A DNA stretch of 64,000 nucleotides from Bacillota bacterium (GCA_023450835.1 JAEXGM010000255.1:1-64000); one strand, 5' to 3'; shown: positions 50,217 to 60,310, numbered from the stretch's first letter. Program-made: numbers and translations. Notes: a model not told the origin generated them from the letters alone.

Positions 50217-50639
50217 ATGACAATGACAGCAAGAATCATTTTAGTAGCAGTTTTAGTATTAAGTATCGCTATTCCCTTTGGAGCATATTTACTCAGCGAA
50301 AAGAAAAAAGGTAACTTTAAAGCAGCCGTAATCGCAAACGCATTCTTTTTCTTTGGTACCCTGGTAATCTCTCACATTTTATTATTCACAGGTAAAGTAT
50401 CCGCTGCTGAAACTGATGCCGCTGCTTCTGCCGCTTTAGGCTGGAGATATTTAGCAGCTGCTCTTTCAACCGGTTTATCTTGCGTTGGTGGTGGTATTGC
50501 CGTTGCTTCCGCTGCTTCCGCCGCTATCGGTGCTATGAGTGAAGATTCCAGTATCATGGGTAGAGCACTTATCTTCGTAGCTCTTGCAGAAGGTATCGCT
50601 CTCTACGGCTTAATCGTAACTTTCTCTATATTACCGTAA
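50217..50639 (+). CDS. V-type ATPase subunit K (membrane ring)
   Basis: 140 residues with four membrane helices. The ion-binding Glu lies in the last one (FVALAEGIALYGLIV). Helix three is Gly/Ala-rich (GLSCVGGGIAVASAASAAIG). The first hairpin lacks the conserved Glu and Gly pattern, so only one carboxylate per protomer is expected. Enterococcus NtpK is about 156 residues. I do not see the Gln ligands that mark Na+ sites, so H+ may be the coupling ion; this is tentative. Confidence 0.9.
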   Translation: MTMTARIILVAVLVLSIAIPFGAYLLSEKKKGNFKAAVIANAFFFFGTLVISHILLFTGKVSAAETDAAASAALGWRYLAAALSTGLSCVGGGIAVASAASAAIGAMSEDSSIMGRALIFVALAEGIALYGLIVTFSILP

Positions 50640-50651
50640 TAAAGATGTTAA

Positions 50652-50705
50652 TAAGAAGTGTGAAGGTACTTTCTTTCGTGGAAGTGTTCCCTTTCACACT
50701 TCTTA
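50652..50705 (+). other. Intercistronic hairpin between K and F genes
   Basis: TAAGAAGTGTGAAGG (50652-50666) pairs with CTTTCACACTTCTTA (50691-50705) around a 24-base loop; no T-run follows directly. It sits after the ring-subunit gene, whose product is needed in many copies. It may cap a stable upstream mRNA or partly stop transcription. Confidence 0.65.
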
Positions 50706-50745
50706 GCATAAGGCTTTTCTCTTAATTAATTAAGGAGGTAACTGT

Positions 50746-51054
50746 ATGCGTATGTTTCTTATCAGTGATAATGTTGATACTTACACCGGTATGCGCCTTA
50801 CAGGCGTGGACGGAGTTGTCATACATTCCAAAAAACATTTAAAAGAGCAACTGGATAACGCGCTTGCAGATAAAACAATCGGAGTTCTTCTGATTACAGA
50901 AAAGTTCAGCCGTGAATTCCCTGATATTATAAATGATGTGAAATTAAACCGAAAGCTTCCGCTGATTGTTGAAATTCCCGACCGCCACGGAACGGGACGA
51001 AAACCCGATTTTATTACTTCCTATGTAAATGAAGCAATTGGAATAAAATTGTAA
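50746..51054 (+). CDS. V-type ATPase subunit F (NtpG)
   Basis: 102 residues of the Rossmann-like F subunit: FLISDNVDTYTGMRLTGVDG, IGVLLITEKFSREF, and PLIVEIPDRHG. Part of the rotating central stalk with D. AAGGAGG precedes the ATG. The E gene begins a few bases after its stop. Confidence 0.92.
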   Translation: MRMFLISDNVDTYTGMRLTGVDGVVIHSKKHLKEQLDNALADKTIGVLLITEKFSREFPDIINDVKLNRKLPLIVEIPDRHGTGRKPDFITSYVNEAIGIKL

Positions 51055-51065
51055 GGGAGATGTCT

Positions 51066-51635
51066 ATGACTTTAGATGAGAAATTAGAACAATTCTATAA
51101 TTCTGCAATGGAAAATGCCACCAGCCAGAATATTGAAATAATAGAAGAATATCAAAAATCTTTGCAGCAGATTTACGCCGAGCACAAAGAAGAAGAATTA
51201 AGAAAAGCGGATGCTACTTATCGCGCTGAATCTGAAAAGCTGCTTCGTGAAAAAAATAAAGAGGTCGCCAGTGAGTTAATCACATTAAAAAGAAAATTAA
51301 GTGACCGTTCCTATGAGCTGAAAAGCAAACTATTTGAGGATGTTTCTGCCAAACTGCAGGAATTTATGAAAACCTCCGAATACAAAGAACTTTTGGCAAG
51401 GCAGATAAAAGCTGCAAATGACTTTGCAGGTAAAGATAAAATCACAATATATATTAACCCTACGGATGCTTCCCTGAAAGATTCCCTGGAAGCTGATACA
51501 GGTGTCACTTTAACCATAAGCGACCGTGATTTTATTGGCGGCATACGAGCTGTTATTCAGGAAAAAAGCATTTTGATAGATAATTCATTTCTGACCAGAA
51601 TGGAAGAATCCAAGAATAAATTCGCTGTAAGTTAA
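51066..51635 (+). CDS. V-type ATPase subunit E
   Basis: About 189 residues: a long N-terminal coiled coil (ENATSQNIEIIEEYQKSLQQ) and a small C-terminal alpha/beta domain (ISDRDFIGGIRAVIQEKSIL). It forms the peripheral stalk with the 103-aa helix protein. I start at 51066, six bases after GGGAG; the ATG at 51060 touches it. Confidence 0.9.
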   Translation: MTLDEKLEQFYNSAMENATSQNIEIIEEYQKSLQQIYAEHKEEELRKADATYRAESEKLLREKNKEVASELITLKRKLSDRSYELKSKLFEDVSAKLQEFMKTSEYKELLARQIKAANDFAGKDKITIYINPTDASLKDSLEADTGVTLTISDRDFIGGIRAVIQEKSILIDNSFLTRMEESKNKFAVS

Positions 51636-51712
51636 TTCTTTAACATTGACTTATAAGCCAGTATCAAACTAAAAATGCCATGTAAAAAGAAGAAAGGGGA
51701 GTTATCTCCATT

Positions 51713-53479
51713 ATGAATATAACAGGAAAAATACACGGAATTAACGGACCAATTGTATATGTGGCAGGCAATCAGGGCTTTAAGATGGGCGAAATGGTTC
51801 TTGTTGGCAACGAAAAGTTGGTCGGAGAAGTAATCGGTCTGACAAAAGATCAGACTACTATACAGGTATATGAAGAGACTACCGGTATGAAACCTGGCGA
51901 ATTAGTATATTCCACAGGCGCTGCTATTTCCGTAACCTTAGCACCCGGTATTATCAGTAATATCTTCGACGGTATTGAACGTCCATTAACAGAAATAGCA
52001 AAAACCTCCGGAGCATATATTTCCAGAGGTGTCAGCGTAGATGCACTCGACCAGAGCAAGCTTTGGGATGTACATGTTACAGTAAAAGAAGGGGATAAAG
52101 TATACGGCGGAACTATTATTGCTGAAGTTCCCGAAACTCGTGCTGTTGTTCACAAATCCATGGTGCCTCCCGGAACAGACGGTGTGGTTATAAAAGCCGT
52201 AAGAGACGGACAGTACACCATTAATGATACTATCATTACCATCAGAACACCGGAAGGGGAAGAGAAAGATATCACCCTTACTCAGAAATGGCCTATCCGT
52301 GTTCCAAGACCTACCTCCAAAAGATATCCCGCCGACCGCCCTCTCATTACCGGACAGCGTATTATTGATACTCTGTTCCCTATCGCAAAAGGCGGTACGG
52401 CTGCTATTCCCGGTGGATTCGGTACCGGCAAGACCATGACACAGCATCAGCTTGCAAAATGGTCCGACGCGGACATTATCGTATATATCGGCTGCGGTGA
52501 ACGTGGTAACGAAATGACAGAAGTATTGGAAGACTTCTCAAAGTTAGTGGATCCGAAATCCGGCAATCCCTTACTGGATAGAACTACTCTTATCGCCAAT
52601 ACCTCCAACATGCCCGTTGCTGCCCGTGAGGCAAGTATCTACACCGGTATTACCTTAGCTGAGTACTATCGTGATATGGGTTATCACGTAGCTATCATGG
52701 CAGACTCTACTTCCCGTTGGGCAGAAGCTCTTCGTGAGTTATCCGGACGTCTGGAAGAAATGCCCGCAGAAGAAGGTTTCCCCGCATACCTGGCTTCAAG
52801 GCTTTCAGCTTTCTATGAAAGAGCCGGCTTTATGCAGAACTTAAACGGTACAGAAGGCAGCGTATCCATTATCGGAGCCGTATCCCCTCAGGGCGGTGAC
52901 TTCTCTGAACCGGTTACACAGAACACCAAGCGTTTCGTTCGCTGCTTCTGGGCACTTGATAAATCTCTGGCTTATGCAAGACATTTCCCTGCAATCCACT
53001 GGTTAACCAGCTACAGCGAGTATTTAAATGACTTAGCTCCCTGGTATACACAAAATGTAGGAAGAGACTTCATTGATTGCAGAAATCAGTTGTTAAGCCT
53101 TTTGACCCAGGAAAATCAGTTAAATGAAATCGTAAAATTAATCGGTAGTGACGTTTTGCCGGATGATCAGAAGCTGGTACTTGAAATTGCCAGAGTAATT
53201 CGTTTAGGGTTCGTTCAGCAGAATGCATATCACCCTTCCGATACCTATGTTCCCCTGGATAAACAGCTTAAAATGATGCAGACCATACTTTACCTGTTCT
53301 CCAAATCCAAACAGCTCATCGGTATGAATATGCCCATGTCTCTGTTAAAGCAGGAAGATATTTTCGAAAAAATTATTTCTATTAAGTATGATGTTGCAAA
53401 CGATGAACTTTTCAAATTTGATCACTATACAGCTATGATTGATGACTTCTATAATCGCATCATGGCCAAGAACGGTTAA
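51713..53479 (+). CDS. V-type ATPase catalytic subunit A
   Basis: 588 residues. P-loop PGGFGTGKTMT near residue 233, catalytic GERGNEM behind it, SRWAEALRELSGRLEEMPAE, and the A-type insertion around residues 110-190 (VHVTVKEGDKVYGGTIIAEV). It hydrolyses ATP in the A3B3 head. GGGGAG lies 12 bases upstream of the ATG. Confidence 0.97.
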   Translation: MNITGKIHGINGPIVYVAGNQGFKMGEMVLVGNEKLVGEVIGLTKDQTTIQVYEETTGMKPGELVYSTGAAISVTLAPGIISNIFDGIERPLTEIAKTSGAYISRGVSVDALDQSKLWDVHVTVKEGDKVYGGTIIAEVPETRAVVHKSMVPPGTDGVVIKAVRDGQYTINDTIITIRTPEGEEKDITLTQKWPIRVPRPTSKRYPADRPLITGQRIIDTLFPIAKGGTAAIPGGFGTGKTMTQHQLAKWSDADIIVYIGCGERGNEMTEVLEDFSKLVDPKSGNPLLDRTTLIANTSNMPVAAREASIYTGITLAEYYRDMGYHVAIMADSTSRWAEALRELSGRLEEMPAEEGFPAYLASRLSAFYERAGFMQNLNGTEGSVSIIGAVSPQGGDFSEPVTQNTKRFVRCFWALDKSLAYARHFPAIHWLTSYSEYLNDLAPWYTQNVGRDFIDCRNQLLSLLTQENQLNEIVKLIGSDVLPDDQKLVLEIARVIRLGFVQQNAYHPSDTYVPLDKQLKMMQTILYLFSKSKQLIGMNMPMSLLKQEDIFEKIISIKYDVANDELFKFDHYTAMIDDFYNRIMAKNG

Positions 53480-53493
53480 GGAGGATTAAAACT

Positions 53494-54879
53494 ATGGCAA
53501 TAGAATATTTAGGATTAAGTGAAATAAACGGCCCTCTTATTGCTATTGAGGGTATACGTGATGCCTCCTATGATGAAATCGTAGAACTGACCGTAAACGG
53601 AACTAAGAAGATCGGCAGAATTGTAGAAATATACGAAGATAAAGCAGTTATACAGGTATTCCAGGGTACAGATGAAATGTCCCTGAATAACACCCACACG
53701 AAATTAACCGGTCATCCCCTGGAAATTGCTCTCTCAACAGATATCTTAGGCCGTGTATTCAACGGTGTTGGTCAGCCTATTGACGGACTTGGCCCTATTG
53801 TACCTGAAGTAAATAAGGATGTTAACGGTCTTCCCTTAAATCCCTGCACCAGAGAGTATCCCAGAAACTATATCCGTACCGGTATTTCTGCAATTGACTG
53901 TCTTACAACCTTAATTCGCGGACAGAAACTTCCTATCTTCTCAGGAAACGGTCTTCCCCACGACCAACTGGCAGCACAGATCGTTAAACAGGCTTCCTTA
54001 GGTGAAAACAGTGATGAAGAATTCGCTATTGTATTTGCCGCTATGGGTGTTAAGCATGACGTTGCCGACTTCTTCCGCCGTACCTTCGAAGAAAGCGGAG
54101 CAACACCTCACGTAGTAATGTTTTTGAACCTGGCAAATGACCCTGTAGTAGAAAGATTAATAACTCCCAAAGTAGCATTGACTGCCGCTGAATACCTTGC
54201 ATTTGAAAAAGGAATGCACATCCTTGTTGTATTAACAGACATGACTTCCTTTGCAGAAGCAATGCGTGAGGTTTCTTCCTCTAAAGGAGAAATCCCCAGC
54301 AGAAAAGGTTATCCCGGATATCTCTACAGTGAATTGGCAACCATTTATGAAAGAGCCGGAATCGTTAGAGACCGCAAAGGTTCTGTTACACAGATTCCTA
54401 TCCTTACAATGCCCAATGACGATATCACACATCCTATTCCCGACTTAACAGGATATATTACAGAAGGTCAGATAGTTCTTGACCGTTCCATATACCAGAA
54501 AACAGTATATCCTCCTATTAATATTCTTCCGTCCCTGTCCCGTCTTATGAAGGATGGTATCGGTAAAGGATTTACCAGAGAGGACCATCAGGATCTTGCG
54601 AACCAGTTATTCTCTTCCTATGCTCGAGTAGGTGATGCAAGAGCTCTTGCCAGCGTAATCGGTGAAGATGAACTCTCTCCTATTGATAAGAAATATTTGA
54701 AATTCGGTGCCGCTATGGAACGTGAATTCATTACCCAGGGAATGGATGAAAACCGTACCATTATTCAAACTTTAGACCTAGGCTGGAGACTGCTTCGCAT
54801 GCTTCCCAGAGAAGAGCTTGATAGAATTGATACTAAGGTACTGGATAAATACTATATCACATCAGAGGCTTCCAAATAA
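53494..54879 (+). CDS. V-type ATPase subunit B
   Basis: 461 residues, homologous to A but without a P-loop; instead it has ISAIDCLTTLIRGQKLPIFS and SGNGLPHDQLAAQI. MTSFAEAMREVSSSKGEIPS and GSVTQIPILTMPNDDITHPI are typical of B. It is the non-catalytic nucleotide-binding subunit alternating with A. AAGGAGG precedes it by 8 bases; the A gene ends 15 bases upstream. Confidence 0.97.
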   Translation: MAIEYLGLSEINGPLIAIEGIRDASYDEIVELTVNGTKKIGRIVEIYEDKAVIQVFQGTDEMSLNNTHTKLTGHPLEIALSTDILGRVFNGVGQPIDGLGPIVPEVNKDVNGLPLNPCTREYPRNYIRTGISAIDCLTTLIRGQKLPIFSGNGLPHDQLAAQIVKQASLGENSDEEFAIVFAAMGVKHDVADFFRRTFEESGATPHVVMFLNLANDPVVERLITPKVALTAAEYLAFEKGMHILVVLTDMTSFAEAMREVSSSKGEIPSRKGYPGYLYSELATIYERAGIVRDRKGSVTQIPILTMPNDDITHPIPDLTGYITEGQIVLDRSIYQKTVYPPINILPSLSRLMKDGIGKGFTREDHQDLANQLFSSYARVGDARALASVIGEDELSPIDKKYLKFGAAMEREFITQGMDENRTIIQTLDLGWRLLRMLPREELDRIDTKVLDKYYITSEASK

Positions 54880-54938
54880 GTACCTGAATTAAGTGAGTCC
54901 GTTTTTACGGAGGAAACAGAAAGGCATGGGTGTAATAT

Positions 54939-55556
54939 ATGGATCCGAATACCTTCCCTACCAAGGGAAATCTAATATTAGCTAAAAACTCTCTTGCCTT
55001 AGCCAAACAAGGTTACGAGCTCATGGATAAGAAACGAAACATCCTAATCCGTGAACTTATGGAGCTGATTGATAAGGCAAGGGATATCCAGAAAGAAATT
55101 GATGGAACTTTTACCAGTGCATATGCTGCTTTACAAAAAGCCAACATTGAAATGGGAATCCGAAATGTGGAAGACTTAAGCTTCACTATTCCGGAGGAAA
55201 ATTCTATCGAGATAAAGCAAAGAAGTATTATGGGTACGGAAATTCCTTTAGTTGATTTCGAATTAGAAGATGAGAAACCAACCTATTCCTTCTTTAACAC
55301 AAGAGTATCGCTGGATGAAGCAACCAGCAGCTTTCGTAAGGTAAAGGAATTGACTCTCAGACTTGCAACCATTGAGAATTCAGCCTACCGTCTTGCAGCA
55401 AGTATTAACAAAACACAAAAACGAGCCAACGCTTTAAAGAATATAACTATTCCAAATTATGCACAACTTGTCCATGACATACAAAATGCCTTGGAAGAAA
55501 AAGAAAGAGAAGAGTTTACAAGACTTAAAGTCATCAAAAATTGGCGTACAAAATAG
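54939..55556 (+). CDS. V-type ATPase subunit D
   Basis: 205 residues: an antiparallel coiled-coil pair (NLILAKNSLALAKQGYELMD at the N-terminus, KTQKRANALKNITIPNYAQL at the C-terminus), the rotor shaft. The A-B-D order at the end of the operon is standard. A terminator follows directly. Confidence 0.95.
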   Translation: MDPNTFPTKGNLILAKNSLALAKQGYELMDKKRNILIRELMELIDKARDIQKEIDGTFTSAYAALQKANIEMGIRNVEDLSFTIPEENSIEIKQRSIMGTEIPLVDFELEDEKPTYSFFNTRVSLDEATSSFRKVKELTLRLATIENSAYRLAASINKTQKRANALKNITIPNYAQLVHDIQNALEEKEREEFTRLKVIKNWRTK

Positions 55557-55560
55557 CAGA

Positions 55561-55605
55561 AAGCATTATTTCCGTAACAATCCAATCGGGAATAATGCTT
55601 TTTTT
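55561..55605 (+). terminator. Terminator of the V-ATPase operon
   Basis: AAGCATTATT (55561-55570) and AATAATGCTT (55591-55600), followed by TTTTTAATG. Confidence 0.87.
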
Positions 55606-55646
55606 AATGTCCAGATATTAATTTTTTCTTAACCCTGCTTTAGTGC

Positions 55647-55675
55647 TTGATACAACCTGTGAAATCATCTATAAT
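55647..55675 (+). promoter_or_regulatory. Promoter of the carboxypeptidase gene
   Basis: TTGATA (55647-55652), 17 bases, TATAAT (55670-55675), leaving a leader of about 170 bases in which no clear structure was seen. Confidence 0.6.
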
Positions 55676-55850
55676 AGACTAATATAAATGAAATTTTATG
55701 CAAAAAACTAACGATTACATAGATTAATTAAATAGATTTTCGAATGGATGCTATAAAGTTATTGTTATTTTTATGGCTTAATTAAGTATTGCTTAAATAA
55801 AAATAACAAAAACATCCTATACTATAAATATTGTATCTAAAGGAGCTGTT

Positions 55851-57422
55851 ATGAAAAAGTCACTCATACTTATAAGCATATTATGCTTACTTATTTCAAA
55901 TACATCTTTCACAAATGTACAAGCTCAGACTATCACTTCTAATACAAGTAATAATTCATCCCTTGGCAGTACCGTAGCAACTGCCTCTGCCAATACTTCC
56001 GAAAATAATTCGGATTCCGGTAACAGTACCGAATCCGATGCCAATACAACCACTGACACTGAAAAAACTTCCGACACCACAGATACCGCGACTCCTCAAG
56101 AGGATCTTAAACCCCTCAATGTAGGTGATAAGCCAAGTATCAACTCACAATCCGCCGTTGTGATGGAAGCCTCTACGGGAGCAATTCTGTATGCTAAAAA
56201 TATGCATGACAAGCATTATCCTGCAAGCATCACTAAGATTCTTACAACGTTAGTTGCCCTGGAGAATTCCAGCCCCGGAGAAGTTGTTACTTTCTCTAAA
56301 AATGCGATATATGACGTAGATTTGGACAGCAGCCGAATTGGAATCGATGTAGGTGAAAAACTTACCATGGAGCAGAGTTTATACGCCGTTATGCTTGAAT
56401 CTGCCAATGAAGTGGCCTATGGCGTTGCAGAACATATAGCCGGCAGCGTTCCTGCCTTTACAGCCCTTATGAATAAGACAGCAAAGAATCTTGGCTGTGT
56501 TGATTCTAACTTTGTCAATCCACATGGACTGCCTGACGAGAATCACTATACAAGCGCCTATGACATGGCTCTGATATCAAGGGCAGCTATTAATAATGAG
56601 ACCTTCCGAAAGATAACAGGTACCAAAACATATGCCATCCCCCCTACTAACATTCAATCGGAAACCAGATATCTGGCCAATCACCACAAGATGGTAAAGG
56701 GTTCAATCTCTTATGACGGAGTAATTGGCGGTAAGACAGGATATACCTCCAAAGCCAAGTATACCCTTGTAACATTTGCCAAACGTAATGGAATGACTTT
56801 AATCAGCGTAATCATGTGCTGTGACAGCATAACAGATGAATATGCCGATACAAAGGCTCTTTTAAATTATGGCTTTGAAAATTACAGCCTGTATAATATA
56901 TCCCAGGAAATCGATCCTAATAATGGGGATACAGATTCTATGTTTACAAAATATGCCCCCCTGTTCAGCAGAAAGACCTCCTCCCTGAAATTAAGTACGG
57001 AAGGAAGCGTTGTACTGCCAAAAGGTATTTCTTTTGACAAGGCTGAAAAGACTATATCCTATAAACCGGTAGCAGAGCTGAATGATGGCAGTAACGTTAT
57101 TGGAACTATGAATTTTACTTATAAAAATATCTTCGTAGGATATGCGGATATACTTTATAATAAAGCTTCTTCTCCCTTTATGCTAAATAACACCTTTATT
57201 CCGGAGACGCCCAAAACTATCGTTACAAAAGGGGTTCAAATGCCATCGGACAGCGACAACAATCATAGGCTTCGGTTTATAATTATCTCTATTATTGTAG
57301 TAGTAATTCTAATATCAGCCATCTGCTATCTGTTATTTGTGGAGCTGCCTTACAGAAAGCGCAGAAATGCCTATACAGCTAAGAAAAAGAGAAGCGGCAG
57401 CCACCGCAGGAATAATTATTAG
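55851..57422 (+). CDS. D-alanyl-D-alanine carboxypeptidase (S11 family)
   Basis: 523 residues: a signal peptide (LILISILCLLISNTSFTNVQA), then about 70 residues of Ser/Thr/Asn-rich linker. The penicillin-binding catalytic domain has SITK (active Ser), SAN and KTG (GGKTGYTSKAK). It is followed by a beta domain, one transmembrane segment (IIISIIVVVILISAICYLLF) and a Lys/Arg-rich cytoplasmic tail. It trims D-Ala from peptidoglycan pentapeptides. The linker is unusually long, and the anchor is a true helix instead of an amphipathic one. Confidence 0.93.
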   Translation: MKKSLILISILCLLISNTSFTNVQAQTITSNTSNNSSLGSTVATASANTSENNSDSGNSTESDANTTTDTEKTSDTTDTATPQEDLKPLNVGDKPSINSQSAVVMEASTGAILYAKNMHDKHYPASITKILTTLVALENSSPGEVVTFSKNAIYDVDLDSSRIGIDVGEKLTMEQSLYAVMLESANEVAYGVAEHIAGSVPAFTALMNKTAKNLGCVDSNFVNPHGLPDENHYTSAYDMALISRAAINNETFRKITGTKTYAIPPTNIQSETRYLANHHKMVKGSISYDGVIGGKTGYTSKAKYTLVTFAKRNGMTLISVIMCCDSITDEYADTKALLNYGFENYSLYNISQEIDPNNGDTDSMFTKYAPLFSRKTSSLKLSTEGSVVLPKGISFDKAEKTISYKPVAELNDGSNVIGTMNFTYKNIFVGYADILYNKASSPFMLNNTFIPETPKTIVTKGVQMPSDSDNNHRLRFIIISIIVVVILISAICYLLFVELPYRKRRNAYTAKKKRSGSHRRNNY

Positions 57423-57449
57423 AATAATATATAATATAAGTAAAAACAA

Positions 57450-57488
57450 AAAGGCTGTTGAAGAAATATCTTCAACAGCCTTTATTTA
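57450..57488 (+). terminator. Terminator between carboxypeptidase and tRNA-Arg
   Basis: AAAGGCTGTTGAAG and CTTCAACAGCCTTT form a 14-bp stem with loop AAATAT, followed by ATTTAG on the plus strand and T-rich bases on the minus strand, so it may serve both genes. Confidence 0.85.
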
Positions 57489-57489
57489 G

Positions 57490-57563
<74 letters not shown>

Positions 57564-57665
57564 GTTCTCAAGGTATAGAGCTGCTTATATAATTAAAATA
57601 GCAGCAAAAATATTCTACTATTTTCAGGACAAATAGTCAACCCCAAACCATAATAAAATTTAAGG

Positions 57666-58556
57666 TTAAGCATTATTATAAGTAAAATCCACAAACCCCT
57701 GCAGCCATATGTTTCCCTTAAATCTTCTGCCTACTAAGGGTTCTCCGTAAAGGTCATTCTTATTAATTGCTACCTGAAAAATAACATCGTTACAGGAAAT
57801 TCCAAGATTATAAATCTCCTCCCCCGTAATATCATTCTTTATTGTTTCCAGATCTAATATTGTTCCAAGGATTGTATAATTATCGGATTCAGAGCCATAG
57901 GGGGTAAAAGTTGTTTCAACAATTGTATAGATATCTTCCACTTTTGCCCGCCTTGATATCATTGCATACATATCAATATCATCAATTGTAAGGCTGTCAA
58001 TGGCCTCCTGATTTCCCTTCTTCGCTTCTGTTATTAATTGCCTTCTATACTGCACTTCTGCAGAATTGCTCTTTACAAGCTTTTCATCTCTTTCCAGCGG
58101 AAGTAATACCTTGCCGGATATGGACAGAGCTGATAAATATATGGGGTAAGGCCTGTCAAGCTGATTTCTGTCCTTTAACTCATCAAAATAATCTACAACA
58201 TTCTGAAGGTAAAAAATTAAAGAAACACCAAGTCTTACATCATCGCTCATGCCGGTATAAGCGTCCGTATCCACTCTTTTAATAATGGATAAGTCCTCTT
58301 TTGTGCTCATGTAGCTTCCTTTAACATAAGGAAAGTAATGTTCCATATAGAACTTTCCTTCCTTATCATAGTCACCTCTGACTGTAATACCGAATTGTTT
58401 TCCAAACAGTCTGGTAACCTCAGCTAACATTCTTCCATCCTGAGAAGTATAAACTCTCTTTTCAGAAGGAACTTCTGTAATCAAACTTATTAATTGTTCC
58501 AGGTCCAATCTATCTTTAATATTAGAAAAACCAATTGCTCTCAAAAAACTATGCAT
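57666..58556 (-). CDS. DUF3881 family protein
   Basis: 296 residues starting MHSFLRAIGFSNI, a hallmark of a Lachnospiraceae-type family that I know as DUF3881. No membrane segment or catalytic motif is visible; it is acidic and mixed alpha/beta, ending GNIWLQGFVDFTYNNA. AAAGAGG supplies the ribosome-binding site within a hairpin element. The HD-GYP gene lies upstream on the same strand. The function is unknown. Confidence 0.8.
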   Translation of the reverse strand: MHSFLRAIGFSNIKDRLDLEQLISLITEVPSEKRVYTSQDGRMLAEVTRLFGKQFGITVRGDYDKEGKFYMEHYFPYVKGSYMSTKEDLSIIKRVDTDAYTGMSDDVRLGVSLIFYLQNVVDYFDELKDRNQLDRPYPIYLSALSISGKVLLPLERDEKLVKSNSAEVQYRRQLITEAKKGNQEAIDSLTIDDIDMYAMISRRAKVEDIYTIVETTFTPYGSESDNYTILGTILDLETIKNDITGEEIYNLGISCNDVIFQVAINKNDLYGEPLVGRRFKGNIWLQGFVDFTYNNA

Positions 58557-58640
58557 AATAACCTCTTTTCTGAATATCCAATTTTATTGAGTATTCAACA
58601 ATACGTAGCAGTTTCTTTGGAGTATTCCTCTATTATTGGA
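58557..58640 (-). repeat. Paired-hairpin intercistronic element
   Basis: On the minus strand GGTATTCC/GGAATACTCC (stem A), then TGCTACGTATTG, stem B (GAATACTCAAT/ATTGGATATTC), then AGAAAAGAGG and the start codon. The spacer CTACGkATT and stem B are clearly related to the copies at 10827 and 10907, with exchanged arm bases. The remaining 58641-58879 holds two weaker hairpins (about 58700-58717 and 58727-58748). Confidence 0.62.
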
Positions 58641-58879
58641 ATACCTTAGTTGTCATACATAATTTAACTTTCTCATTGACACCCTTACATACCGCAGGAC
58701 TGATTACGGTATTGCCCAAATAAGAAATGTGATTCTTTCTAATTCACATTACCTCCTGCTAAATACAATAATTAGATTACCTTATTATATGGAGGTTAGC
58801 TTATTTAACATACCCATAAAAGAAAATTTCATTGAATATGAATTACTTATAACACATTTCAATACGGCTGGCAAGTAAA

Positions 58880-59965
58880 TTACTTGATTTCATCATATTC
58901 TTCTGTCTCCAGTGCATCTACAATCATAGTAGACAGCTCTGATTTCAAATCCTTCTCAATCCACTTGTCATAATTATTGCCATTCATATCCACCAGCATA
59001 CGCAGAACAGGCCTGGTAGGGCATTTACCGTTTTGTTTAATGACAATTGCCTTCTCGCCCTTATTCGTTAAAACAATCGTTCCATTGGGATAAGCCGCTA
59101 CCAACTCCATAAAGCAGTTTACAGCCTCAAAATCAAACTTAATACCAGCCTGGCTCAGAATATAATCCAACGCGTGATGTACTTTTAATTTAGGCATCAT
59201 GAAACCATAGACCAGGCTGTCAAAGGTATCACATATTGCTACTATCTTACTTCCAATTTTAATTTTATCGCCTTTTTTATGAAAAGGAAAACCTGTCCCA
59301 TCATTTCTCTCATGATGGCAGAGAATAATATCCTTCGCAGCGGCAGGAAGCCAGCTTTCCTTTATAACAGAAGAATAACCATATACAACATGTTTCATTA
59401 GCTCTTTCTGCTCTTCTTTGCTGCTTTTAAGGTAATTACAATCCAGATAATCAATTTTGACCAGATTATACCCCATATCGTGCAATAAGCTTCCAATTGC
59501 AATATGTCTTACTCTTTCTTTGGGCATCTTCATTTTTAGTGCTATTAAAACCGACATGGCACAAACATTCAAGGAATGTGAATATGTACTTTCGCTTTTC
59601 TTTCGGATACCGGATATACTGTATAGAACATTGGGAGAATTTATAATGTCACAGATAATACCTTCTGCGATGTTTTTAATTTCTTCCAGTTCACCATACC
59701 CCTGATAGGTATAGCGTTCAATTATATCCCTCACAATATCCTGGCATTCTTCTTTTATCTTCTCTTCAATATTATCTTCTTCATTAATACCGGCAGACAA
59801 CTCATCTTCCACGCAAATATAATTATAGCCCAGTTCTTTCAATCTCCTGGCATATTCTATTTTTACAGGGGAACCTGCTGTCATTATTACAATACCACTG
59901 TCAGAAATAATATCTTTCGCAAGTAATTCATGTCCCTTGATTGCATCAAGTAACACCTTTCTCAT
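58880..59965 (-). CDS. HD-GYP domain protein
   Basis: 361 residues. The HD-GYP domain runs from about residue 115: HSLNVCAMSVLIAL, SLLHDMGY (HD pair), then ILCHHERNDGTGFPFHKKGD, where GYP reads GFP. Such domains hydrolyse cyclic di-GMP or related nucleotides. The N-terminal 100 residues resemble the leading domain of clostridial HD-GYP proteins. It is cytoplasmic, with no receiver domain. Confidence 0.88.
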   Translation of the reverse strand: MRKVLLDAIKGHELLAKDIISDSGIVIMTAGSPVKIEYARRLKELGYNYICVEDELSAGINEEDNIEEKIKEECQDIVRDIIERYTYQGYGELEEIKNIAEGIICDIINSPNVLYSISGIRKKSESTYSHSLNVCAMSVLIALKMKMPKERVRHIAIGSLLHDMGYNLVKIDYLDCNYLKSSKEEQKELMKHVVYGYSSVIKESWLPAAAKDIILCHHERNDGTGFPFHKKGDKIKIGSKIVAICDTFDSLVYGFMMPKLKVHHALDYILSQAGIKFDFEAVNCFMELVAAYPNGTIVLTNKGEKAIVIKQNGKCPTRPVLRMLVDMNGNNYDKWIEKDLKSELSTMIVDALETEEYDEIK

Positions 59966-60108
59966 ATAAACACCTCAGGTATATACAAAAGGAATCTGGC
60001 GATATCCTTTGTATTCTCTATATTAAACGTATTCTTAAGCTTCTACTTAATACAATATCGAATAAATGTTGTGATGTCAATAAGCATGTAAAAAATACTT
60101 TATAGTAA

Positions 60109-60126
60109 TTGTTAATTAAATAACAA
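60109..60126. promoter_or_regulatory. Rex-type box, distal
   Basis: TTGTTAATTAAATAACAA matches the redox sensor Rex consensus TTGTTAA-N4-TTAACAA with one mismatch. It lies 262 bases upstream of adhE and about 145 bases beyond the divergent HD-GYP start. Confidence 0.6.
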
Positions 60127-60281
60127 TATTGACTTTCAAGCAAACATTTTTTATGCAAAATGTCGATTTAACGGAAGTTGAACAATACAGTGCTTTCAGC
60201 TATTATGCAATATGTATATTTTAACGACTATTTGGGTATAATATTGGTTGGTAATTTATGCATGATTTACAAATGATTTAT

Positions 60282-60310
60282 TTGACAAAATAAAAACAAT
60301 CTGATATATT
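60282..60310 (+). promoter_or_regulatory. adhE promoter
   Basis: TTGACA (60282-60287), 17 bases, TATATT (60305-60310), 78 bases before the start codon. Confidence 0.8.
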
